The notes beneath the pieces are model-generated. The model was not told the origin of the DNA, searched no databases, and saw only the letters and a list, made by a program, of their open reading frames with translations. This document shows, piece after piece, positions 1-12,400 of a stretch of DNA of 64,000 nucleotides. The stretch is taken from NCBI GenBank assembly GCA_963965975.1, contig OZ014417.1:1116001-1180000 (forward strand), in the 5' to 3' direction. Source of the DNA: Xestospongia bergquistia (taxonomy: Eukaryota > Porifera > Demospongiae > Haplosclerida > Petrosiidae). The position numbers and the translations under genes were made by a program. Each line of letters opens with the position of its first letter. Within the stretch, counting starts at the first letter, position 1.

Positions 1-2202
1 AAGGATGTAGTCTAGCTGACGAATTTGACGAGGGGAGTGCTGATCGGGGCGGGATGAGAGTGTAGCAACATGTGTCAACGGTTTGTGGTCTGTTAAAAAA
101 TGGAATTCCTGTCCTTCAAGGAAATGTCGAAAATGTTTGATGGACTGGTGAATTGCCAAGAGCTCTTGATCAAAAGTACTGTATCGACGTTCTGTAGGAG
201 TGAGAGTCCTGGAATAATATGATATAGGTTGCCACATACCATCAACATACTGTTGTAAAACGGCACCAATAGTGGTATCGGAAGCGTCAGTTGCTAGAGA
301 TAATGGAGCATCTGGTTTAGGATGGTTGAGTAGTGTAGCTTCGGCTAACACCTCTTTGATTTTGTGAAAAGCTGTAATGGCATCTGGTATCTACTCTAAT
401 TCCTTAGTATTCTTAGTGAGTAACCTATGGAGAGAGGAAAGAACATGGGCACATAATGGTACAAAACAATGATAAAAATTTACAAAACCTAAAAAGTCAC
501 GCAACTTGCGATGAGTGTGAGGTTGTGGATAGTCAATAAGAGTTTGTACTTTCTCAGGTAACGGACGTATACCATGATGATCAACGAGATGTCCAAGAAA
601 GGTGAGTTGTGGAACTCCAAGTTCACACTTGGAGGGGTTAATGACAATACCATGCTCTGTGAATTGTTGTAAGACTGTGCGTAAGTGTTCCTGATGTTCT
701 TCTGGAGTAGCACTGGCAATAAGGACATCATCTATGTATGCGTACGTGTTCGTAACATCGTGAAGAACTTGGTCAATAAATCGCTGAAACGATTGTGCTG
801 AGTTACGTAGTCCGAATGGTATTCGAACAAATTCAAATAGTCCGAACGGGGTCATGATGGCTGTTTTAGGAATGTCACTAGGTTCCACTGGTATCTGATG
901 GTAAGCACGTACTAGATCCAGCTTAGAAAAGATAGTAGAACCATGCAGGTTTGCTGTAAAGTCCTGTATGTGAGGAATGGGGTAGCGGTCTGGGGCTGTC
1001 TTGTTATTCAGGGCACGGTAGTCTCCACATGGGCGCCAGTCACCGGGTTCTTTCTTAGGGACCATATTGAGAGGAGAAGAGGGTCGGATTATTCCTAATT
1101 GCAACATGTGGTCAAATCCCTGATGAGCAATACGCATACGGTCTGGGGATAGACGACGAGGAGAACAATGTACTGGAGGACCTTCAGTAGAGATATGATG
1201 AGTCAAAGTATGCTTAATTGGGGTATTGTAATTATAAGGTTGGATGACTGAGGGAATCTCCTGGAGGAGGGCTTGATAAGTGTTCTGTGGTTGATTAGGC
1301 AGGAGTGTGGGCTGGAGGGAGGGCTGAGTAGAGGTGATCCCATTAACCTTTAAGGAGGTCAAACTGTCTGTGAGACACCTCTTTCTCATGTCCACTAATA
1401 ATCCATAATGTCTTAAGAAGTCTGCACCTAAAATTGGAGTTTTGACTTGTGCTATGATGAAAACCCAATGAAATACTCGACGTAATCCTAAGTCTAAAGT
1501 GAAAGGGCGTCTACCATAGGTAGTGATGGATGTGTTGTTCGCAGCTTGTAGCTGGAGACTATTGGGTTGACGTAGTCGATCGTACTTAGAGGGAGGAATG
1601 ATGCTGACTTCAGCACCTGTATCAATAAGAAAACATAATTTACTTGAAGTGTCTGTAATGTAAAATAGGCGACTAGAGATGAGGCCAGTGACACTTGTCG
1701 CCACTAGTGACTGGCCGGGTCGTTTTCCTGATAGCTGCATGGCTGTCTGCACTTCTTGGCAGCCTCACCAAACTGCTGATGATACCAACAGAGAGTAGGC
1801 TGGGTGGTTGTAGGATGTCGTGATGGAGTGAGTGAACGTGGAATTCCTCGGGAGCGAGACTGGCTTCGTCCACGGTAGGAAGAGTGAAAAAGTTTCTTGA
1901 GATGATCAATCTCTTCCCGAAGTTGAGATAATTCTGATTTGACCTCTGGTAGAATACTAATTGGAGACACAGTGGGTTGAGATGCTGTTGACATGAATTC
2001 AAGTGTAATGGCTTCTACTACCTTGTCTGCTAATTCAGCCAGTTTGGTCAGTGTCATCTTGTCTGTAGAGGCTAGTACCATCCTGACGTTAGGAGGAAGA
2101 CGTTGTATGAAGAGTTCACGAAGGAATGATTGGTTGATAGTAGTGGCTTTGTCACCGAGAAGTTGTTGCATTCGTCTGAGAAGTTGAGATGGTTCACAGT
2201 CA
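1..2202 (-). mobile_element. Ty3/Gypsy LTR retrotransposon fossil, partial (gag and part of pol)
   Basis: Minus-strand retroelement remnant cut by the left window edge and ending near 2,200 against host DNA. The part at 391-1752 shows an aspartic protease with DTGAE and a reverse transcriptase with YIDD and the usual Ty3/Gypsy order (protease before RT). The part from about 1,750 to 2,200 is gag-like with a Cys/His-containing tail. The same family occurs at 54,066-57,747 in the same orientation upstream of the duplicate receptor gene and differs by a few percent by eye. It is treated as a broken, incomplete fossil with few breaks in the visible part. The similarity to the other copy suggests it is recent. 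Confidence 0.9.
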
Positions 2203-2692
2203 AATGCCATTACTACAAATTGTACTATATTTTTCCTTTTGTACAGACAAGTGCTACAAACCATATGGTAATCTTGTCGTTATAATAACTACTATTATAA
2301 CATCCACATGTTGTCATGTAGTATGTGAAGTACTCATATAGTCATCTAATTACACACAAATTACTAATAATAAAATAATTTGTTCCCGTGAGAAATTCTT
2401 GTGGCCATAATTATGAGTTCATCTGTTTATACATGTACATGTACATTGTGTATGAGGGTGTGTCTGATACATATTGTTGTAATGGAAAAGAATTGTTGTA
2501 AATGTATATTTGTTTATTAACTGTATAAATATGATGTATTGAGGAGTGGATGAATCTATCAACAGTTAGATTGTGGAGACAAACAAAAGATGAATGAATT
2601 AATAAATATGTTCATAACAGAATAAATGTAGTTATTCCTCTACTGAGGAAGAGTTCATGTTATACTAATTTACTTTCTTTCTTTTCCTATAG
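2203..2692. other. Intronic or upstream non-coding DNA opening the duplicated block
   Basis: No coding exon is seen. The stretch matches 59,061-59,561 closely, and there it lies at the 3' end of the large first intron of the duplicate gene. It ends in a pyrimidine-rich acceptor (TTTTCCTATAG) just before the first visible exon at 2693, so it is most likely the end of an intron whose first exon is left of the window. Confidence 0.6.
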
Positions 2693-5600
2693 TGTACTAA
2701 TGTATGTCCATCAGCTAATCAAGATCCTAATGACTTTGAATCTGATATACGTATAGTTACTACTGAGCCTCGTAATGTCACTTTATCATGGACACCTCAT
2801 TCTAATTCAAATTATACAGTACAACATCGATTACAACAAGAGAATCAAGTGTATTCATTATCAGCAGAAGTATGTTGTAAATCACTCTCTTTCTGTCTCC
2901 TTTGTATCCTTTCTCCCAACCTTCTCTCTCTCACACACATTATATCTTTTACAGGTGTCAGGTCACGTTTACACAATAGAAGGTCTCTTACCATTTACGG
3001 ATTATGAAGTCCGAGTTTGTCTGTTCAATGTCAATCCACAAGATTGTGGAGGATGTTTATTATGTTTTCGTACAGCACGAGCACAAGGTAATATAATAAT
3101 ATATATTATTTATACATTGCTTGTTTTGATTTATTATTCCCACGTCCTTCCACATGTGTTTATGTTCTATTCTTTCCTTCAACTATCTGTTTGTTCATAT
3201 TTGTCACTTTACTCTTATAGAAAAACCCAGTCCACCCACCAACATAGAGGCACAATCTTCAGCTCCTCAAACAATTGAAATCATGTGGGATGTTCCTTTA
3301 GTTACAAATGGTCCAATCACTAATTATATTGTGTCTTATACTTCTCAAACAAACGGACAAACACGAAATAGAACAATTGGTAATAATCAAAAAAGACAGA
3401 TCACGCTTTCTTTATCTGATAATATTTTATCGGGTGTAACATATGATGTTATTGTTCAAGCTGTCAATGAATTTGGTACCAGTGACCCATCAGACATTGT
3501 CTCTGTAACTGCATCATCTGCTAGCAGTAAGTAGGACTCTACAAATAATTGTTTTATTCCCGATACTTGTAACACACCTGTACTGGGAACAATTGGCATA
3601 TTTTTACCCTCATGGTTGTACATGTATAAATTCTTTATTTCTATTTTTGTGAATGTAAACATAAACATGTTTTAATAATATTATAAAATACTTCTGTCTT
3701 TAATAATCTATAATGCTCATATCTATTTTAATATGTCTGTGTTCCACTTTTTAGCTGATCCTGGAGTGTTGTTGTATTCAGTTGGGACTAGTATATCATA
3801 TTACAGAATCAATGAATCCTCACTAACTCAAGCTCAATTGCAAAACAAAGAGAGATTATTGATATCGTCTGGAGCTAATGCTTTAGGTATTATAAAATAC
3901 TTTAATTATTAAATAATTTAATTCAAATGTTATAAACATATTAACAGCTATTTATATTAACATTAATCAATATTAACAATATTAACTATTAATATTAACA
4001 GTTATTATATATTTAACAATATTAATATTTCTACATTTTTTGTTTTCAGATATTGACTATCATTATCATCGTAAAGAAATTTATGTTACTGCTAATATTG
4101 GTGGTGGTTCTATAATACGATATTCTGTTAATGTATCAGAAGATAATACTGGTCTCTTAGATCTCACTGTCACAAATACATCAACAATATACAGTGGTCT
4201 TGGTAGTGGTCTAAGTAGTATTACTGTTGACTGGGTTAATAATATACTGTACTGGGTTGTTGTAACAGGTGGTAACTCTCAGGTGAGTGTGTTATCTTAG
4301 TCACAAACTAAAACTATAATTGTAAAAATTGTCTTAACATTATTTGATGATTCTGTTGTTGATGTTGATTGTGAAAACTGAAGAGTAAGTAATGTGATGG
4401 AGTTGCTCAAAGACATTCTCTCACATTACAGAACTCTTAAGCTTGTGAAGAATGTATTGATGTTACCTTTGATACACATAAAATTAAGTTGTTGTATTAG
4501 TATCAAAAATAATGTATAATATTAAAAAGTTCAGATCAATGGTCATTGCAACCAATGAATTTTATTAGGTCTATGTCAAACACTGTTTAACTTCAGTGTC
4601 TGGAAGTCAGTAAATGCTTATTTTTACTATCCTACTACTGCATCATAGTTTTGTTAACTCTCTAGGTGTTAACTTTACTTTTTAAAGTTAATCTTATGAT
4701 GTTTTTAAAATTATTGGTTTTATTCAGATATATTCTGGGTCATTGTCCGGAGACATTACACCACGTCCAATTGGATTGCCCTTCTCTGGTGAGATAAATA
4801 GTTTGACAGTTGATCCAATACACGGGTAAGGCTTTATAACAATAATATTACTGTTCCCTGATAATTTTTTTAGTTATTTCTATTGGGTTTTATTGGGACA
4901 CTATTTGGCTCAAGTTGATCTTTCTATAGTGGAGAATGCTGCCTCCAATATAAACCTTACATCTACTGCTAACTTAATTAATGCAAGCAATGTTGGTTCT
5001 TTTAGTTTAGACTTAGCTGATTCTCAGTTCTTCTATGGGACTGGAACCTACATTTTGTTACAATTATTGAGTATAGAAACTCCATTAAATGAAAGAAATC
5101 TTCTTACCAATATTAACCAGTCAATGACCTCCTTTGGGACATATGCATATATTATAGTTTTCTCTGATAACAATTGGTTCTTAGCTATTCGAAATCTACA
5201 ACTTGATTCTAACTTTAATGGTGGATTATTCAATTTTAATAATCAATTGTTTGATGTCAGAATGTTTCGCAAGTCATTTCAACCATTACCTGGTAAGGAT
5301 CACACGTACATTTGTACAAACATTACACTATATATTTTAATAGTCTTGATGTATTAACAAAGCCATCATAAAGATCACTCCTTAATTCACTACACACACT
5401 AAGTCTAGTCTTTTTTCTGTAACTTTTAACTTCTTCAATGAAGACTTGTTTATGAAAGGACAATTTCCAAGTTTTCAAAGCATCTAGTTTTTAGTTTTAT
5501 ATAATTGTACTGGGTTATATTTCAGCCACACCTACCATTTTTTAATTGTTTAATTTCTGTATACAACAATTAATAATAAGAAATAAATAGACATTGCCTA

Positions 5601-8600
5601 CTTTGATCTATCAATTTTATTAGCTTTTACAATGATGGGTGTAGCTAACTGAGACTCAAAGCTTACTAGCTTGCTCTTCTGATTCCCATCATAATCTTTG
5701 TCTATGTTAACTATGCAAAATTTTAATTTTTTCCATAAATTTAGTATCTTCAAAAAATTAAAAGGTATTTTTATTTGTGGTTTGTTTCTTGTTTAGTGCC
5801 TCCATCTAAGCCCACAAACATTCGTGCTCAACCGACCAATTCAACAGTCACTATACAATGGTCACCTCCAGTGTACTTCAGTGTTATATTTGGTATGAAT
5901 GACATCATATCTATTAATAGTACACTATACTATAAATAGTACAGTACAGAATACAGTTATAATAATAGTATATAACATACTTTTAAAGATGCATTGTTGC
6001 TATTATTAGTAACACTTATTTTGTATAGGTCGAGATGCATACAATAGCTGGGAGTACCAGGTGGACTATCGATTACATGGTTCCTCAGATAGTTTCAAAA
6101 CTTCAATGACTAACTCTACCTCTCTCACCCTCACAAATCTCACAGCTGGTACATTGTATGAGTTTACAGTCACTGCTATTGGACCGGGGGGTAATAAAGT
6201 AACAGATGAAACCTTTGTGTTTAATACTTTGCCAGAAGGTAAAACGTTTTTGGTGAGTCATGGATAGATTCATCTTCTTTCTTTTAGATCAGGCACCTGA
6301 ATTTCTTATTGCTGGTAACGAAGGTATTATCAGATCAGATTATCTTGGTAATAATCCCAGGTACATATCTCGTACTCAGACTGATCAATCCACTGGTAAG
6401 TATGTATAGAATATCATAACTGTATTTAGTAACTGCTACTATTTATAGTATTATTATTGATGACTTCATTCTAAATGCACATGCTGTTTAGTTACTTGCC
6501 ATAATAACATTTATGTTGATTGCTACTATTTATAGAATATTTGCTAAATATAGTAACATTTTTTTATAGATGGGGTCTATAATTCACTATTGGGGATTTA
6601 TTATGTTGTAAGAAAATCAGGAGAGCTTCTTGTTCAAACTGGACAAACTGATGGATCTGCAATGACAAAATTGAGTGGTCTTCAAGATCCCTTTGCTCTT
6701 CAATTGGATTGGGTATCACGTAGACTGTACTGGGTTGAGGTACTATAAATAGATATTATGTACTAAAAATAAAATTATATTCTAAATTAGTAACAGCATA
6801 CACTATAATACATTGTATGCATTTGTCAAATATTATCAATTTTCTTTCTTTATAGTCATCTCAAAAGATTGTGTCTCTTTCAACCGTCAATATTACCTCA
6901 AGTGTTAAAGAAGAATTTGTTGATGAATCTGAAATGATATCTGATTTAGCAGTTGATGGTAAAAATGGGTAAGTTGATTCTAATAACTTATGTTACTAAA
7001 TATAGACTTTCTATTAATTATTAAACCACTTCTGTTTAATTTAGAATGTTATTTTTAGTACAAGATACTTATAGTAACACTACTTAATGGAGTTAGCATA
7101 ATATTGTTATATTTAGTAACAATGCTATTATTATATGTTACTAAATTTATTATCAACTTCTATTTTAAATAGCAAACAATAAATTACATCATTGCTATAT
7201 TTAGTAACATATGTTACCTCAACTCCTAGTGTCCTTTTCTGGATTGTTGGATCAGTCATCAAAGGAAAAACTTTGAATGGTCTCATTCAATTTGATTGTA
7301 TAAATCTTCCCTATTCTCCTAATGCATCAACTATTGATCCTGTTAATAGACGTCTCTACTATATTGTAGTAACTAGCTCCATGGTAACTGTCGGACAGAT
7401 TGGTTATAACACCTTTGATTGTTCAGGAGGGTTAGTGATCTCTTTAGAATTGTTTTATAGTTTAATAACCATATCCATTACTTTCTCTATTTCATCAAAC
7501 TATCTATCCATCCAACCATCTTTATGGCAGTGTCTGGAGTGTCACTATTACAATACTGTACTTTAATGAGAATTTAATACTATACTCCAGACCCTAAACT
7601 TTAAACATTAGAACCTAAATGTATTATTTTCGCATTAAAGTATGGCATTACCAACACCAGACACATTGATTCTTTCTTTATTTTGTATTTAGACCATCCT
7701 CTTTGCATGGTATAACAAAATGAATACCTTTTTTGTTTTTCTCATCTATTCATCCATCCATTCATCCTTCTATGTATCAATCCATTTATTTCTTTTATAG
7801 ACATATCACTCGTAATGTCTCTCAGTTAGTCAACTTAACATCTGCTTTAGTCTCATTATCATATGCTGCTAATACACTCTATATTACTCATTATTTTGTA
7901 ACTCAACAATCTTCTCCCACTGTTGTCTACACAATCTCTGCTGATATTCATAATATAAACTCCAACCACACTTTAGCTCTGGGTGTGGTCAGAGCTAATC
8001 CCACGTCTGACAGTTCACAACAATTTAGAGCAATATCAATTATTTTACCTGAGCTACAACCTCTACCAGGTATGTTCTTGATTCTGCATTTATCATATTG
8101 GATAACTAATGGATGAATAAATGGATATATGGACTAAAGTTTTTATTTTTCAAATCATTTATTTACTATTTTATCTGTCCATTATAATATTTCATTCATC
8201 CATCCATTCATTAGTCTATCTCTCTAACCATTCCTCCAATTATATTGTCTTATACATTATACTTTGTATTTTATAGATGGTCTTACAGCTATCATGACTG
8301 GTGACATAACTATTCTGGCTCCTCCCCCTCCAGGATACCCGAATCTTAACAATGATACATCTAATACAACATTTATTGATATAGTTTGGGACTCATCAAA
8401 CTTTATGTTTTCTCCTGTTATCTATCAAGTTTCATTAGTTCTTTCGCGATTTGGTACTAATGTTCCTGTAATGTCTCCTCGTACGGTATGTGCTGTGTGT
8501 AATATATTGTCAATTATTGTATATGTACATTATATATCTCTCCCTCTCCCTTCCCCCCCCTCTCTCTCTCTCTCCCTCTCCCTCCCCCTCCCCCTTCCTC

Positions 8601-9080
8601 TCTCTCTCTCTCCCTCCCTCTCCCTTTCTCCTATACAGGTATTTCAAAACAATGCACAGATTTCAGATCAGATGTTCTCAACAACAGTCAATGCTACAGT
8701 GACAGGGTACTCTTATTGGACCAGCTCTTCATCTGTTACTAATGTCTTTGTATCTCCTCTAGCTTGTAAGTTTTGTGACTATATTCTAAAAATATGCAAA
8801 AGTGTTTAGTTATATTTTTAAAATAATTATTTTCTTTATTAGTACCAAAACAAGTTAAAAATGTTCGTGTCTACACATATTCTCCCTTAAGAAATACAGT
8901 TGCTATAACTGGACTTGTTGTCTGGGATGGATTGTCTACTGTAGATGCAGGAGGTGGGGTCGAAAACTACTATGTAAATGTTTATGATGTTACTAATGAG
9001 AAGAAACCACTGACATCTGAGAATGTACTTGTAAGTTAAACAGACACACATATATATCAGCATATTGAATTATCTCCCTC

Positions 9081-9126
<46 letters not shown>

Positions 9127-9382
9127 AGGCACCAAATGTCCACAGGTGGGATGGTCCCCCATTTGGTGTTAAAGGAAGTGACACTGAATTTTCTCTCACA
9201 ATCCAGGGAAATGAACACAATATACTCTATTATGTATTAAAGTTTAATCAAATATATGAAGTAGAGGTTAGTATGTTAGTGAGTGACAATATCTGTGAAT
9301 TTGTCTTTCTATCTATTTATCTAATACATCAATCAATCCATTTCAATATGTCTATTAATACGTTCAATATTAATGATATATA

Positions 9383-9428
<46 letters not shown>

Positions 9429-12400
9429 ATAAAATTTAGGTTTTTGCTAGTAATGCAGCTGGTAATGGAACTTCTTCACCAACTGTGACCTTTTATACTA
9501 ACAGTATGTGTATTATATTGTGTGTTTATTGTATACCAAATCAATCTGTAGCAACCACGCCCCCTCTTGAAGTACTAACTTCTTCATCTAAAGGTGGATC
9601 AATTGAAGGTGAACGTGGGAATGTCACATTCTCTCGTGTCACTCCCCCTATTACATTGGACACATTGGATAGGACTGTCTACTATTATAACTCATTAGAA
9701 CATGCTGTTTATAAGCAAACATTAGATATTAATAGTCAAGATGAGGTTAGTAGAACTATCCTTCTCTTTGTCTATTCAATTTATTTTATAGTTGTTTGTT
9801 AAATTAGAGTCTAATTTTAATCCACTTGGATTTGGATATGATTGGATTGCACAGACATTATACATTGTTGGTCGAACTACTCAAGGGAAAACTAATATAT
9901 TGAGAGTATTCAGATTGTATCCTGATGGTATTACAAGAATATTTGGTGGTAATGATGATGTTCCTTTTGATGTTGAAATGTCTGTCATCATTAATCCATT
10001 TAATGGGTAAGAACAATTTTTAAACCATAAATGTGTGGATATGTTCATATACAGTTAAATAGAACAAAAAAAATGATTGGACAATAACATGTTCGTACAT
10101 TTATTTGTTCTTACAGACTACTTCATTGGACAGAGTACTCACCAAGTACTCCTTCGTCACGACTATACCAGTTAAACCTGACCAACAACATGATTACATC
10201 ACTCATCTCCTCCTCACGTAAGAGAGAAATTGATATCTCTTCTCTTGAACCAACTGGAGCTCTTGTTTGGGATACTGTTACTGAGAGATTATGGTTAAGT
10301 GATCGATCAAGTGGTGATATTGTATCATGTGACTTAAATGGGAGTGGTCAGTTAGAGTGTCAACTTGAAGTGAACAATACATTATTACCAAATATGGACA
10401 ATGGTAAGATATATATGTACATGTACATGTTGTCAGTCCAACCATCTGTCCATTTCTCCATCTATTGATCCATTTATATATTACAATATCTGCTAGGTTT
10501 ACCAGCAGGATCATTAACACTTGATAAAGATCGTATTTATTGGACACAAAGTGATGATAATGTGATCTACTATGTCTTAAGAAATGATAGAGACAATTTA
10601 TTAACTCTACCTCTACCTAGTAATAATACTGTAATACTTGCTACTAGTCCAGGTTTACAACCATATCCACAAACTAGTGAGTAATGATAACCACTGTATA
10701 TGAATATTGTTGACTTTGTTACTCTCTGTCTCTCTCTCTCTCCAGACCTAAATACATATGGTTTCAATGCTAATGATGATTATTGTCTATCTCCTGATTT
10801 AAATGACTCTGGTGATCGTCCAGTTCCTATTTTTATCAACATTACTGATACACCTATAGCTATCAGATGGGAAGTACCCAAATTACCAGATAATTGTGCT
10901 GGTAGAGTTGTATCATCACTACCTCTAACATATCGTGTTGATCTAAGAATCACTACTCATCATTCTGTTCCTGACTACCCTGTGGTAAGTCTAATTCATT
11001 CTTGTTGTTGTTGTTGGTACATCCTTTTTCATCAGTGCTTATTATGTGATTTTGTGTTTTTTTCAGACTCTCTTCAAACCAGAGGTCATCTTAACAAATT
11101 TACTACCTTATACTGAATATATTGTTAAAGTAGAAGCACGTAACCAGTTTACATATGTAGGTACGGGTGGTAATTTATTTGGAGATAGTAGAGAAAATAG
11201 AACACTTGAAGGAGGTAAATTAAAATATCATCATCTATCATCATGTATCATCATTGATCATCATTTATCATCATCATTGATCGTCATTTATCATCATCAT
11301 TGATCATCATTTATCATCATGTGTCATCATGTATCATCATTTATCATCATCTATCATTGTGTAAAATCTATCATCATTTATCATCATGTATCATCATTAT
11401 CACCATCTGTCATCATCTATCATCATTTATCATCATGTATCATCATGTATCATCATTTATCATCATGTATCATGTTCTATCATCATGTATCATGATGATA
11501 GATGATGATAGATGATGATACATGATGATAAATGATTGATCATGATACATGATGATAAATGATGATACATGATGATACATGATGATACTTGATAAATGAT
11601 GATAGATGATGACAGATGGTGATATATGATGATAATGATGATAGATGATGATACTATCATCATCTATCATCATGTATCATTTACACTTACAGTCAAACAT
11701 GTACTCATATATAATATATACATGTTATATTTATATCTCAAAATGTTTATTTTCAAGTTATAAAATATGTCTGTTCTTTATTTGTAGTACCTGATCCAGT
11801 AACTGGACTCAAATCTCTTGTCTATGGACCTGATAATATTTTCCTTTATTGGGATAATCTGAATGAGACGCAGTTAAGAGGCAATGTAACAAATCAGAAC
11901 TTCTTTGCTATCCTAAACAATACCATTACTGAACAGACAAGAAAGAATAACTTTAATTTTAATAAGACTGGACTCTCACCTAATACCAGCTATAGTCTTA
12001 GTGTTCTCGCTAATAATGGTGTTCTTACTTCTAGTAAGGCCTCTACCATTACTAATACAACATGGCCTTTCCCACCTCAATTGAGGATTATAACAAACAC
12101 GAATGTTTCTTTGGTTGCTATGGTAATTCTAGAGGAACATCATGATGTCTTGCAGACGATTGAGGCATACATTATGGAGGATCAGGTATGTATAAGGGGG
12201 TGTGGTTTACATGTACTCATGTCATGTCCATTTTGCATTTATCTATCTATTGTTATATTCTATTTATAGCCCAACCAACGTAGTGAAAACTCACATGATC
12301 TCTCCTCAGTGTCTGACTATCCTCGTCAACTTAACTTCACATTCACTAATCTCTCTGCCTACACTAATTATAGCTTGTACATTCGATGGACCTACAAGTC

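Noticed and set aside
391-1752. Host protease/reverse-transcriptase gene
   Set aside because: Domain order, the neighbouring gag-like region and the related element with LTRs at 54,066 show it is retrotransposon sequence.
2775-3278. Plus-strand open frame of 167 codons read straight through introns
   Set aside because: It crosses clear GT/AG borders and only part of it is in the FN3 frame. The spliced exons explain it better.
5048-5233. Minus-strand open frames opposite propeller exons (also 61,912-62,097)
   Set aside because: They are conserved between duplicates only because the whole block is duplicated. The plus strand is coding in a supported exon.
11300-11673. Open frames of 67-71 codons on both strands in the ATC-rich intron
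   Set aside because: Low-complexity triplet-like repeats give long open frames by chance. The region lies inside an intron with good flanking splice sites.
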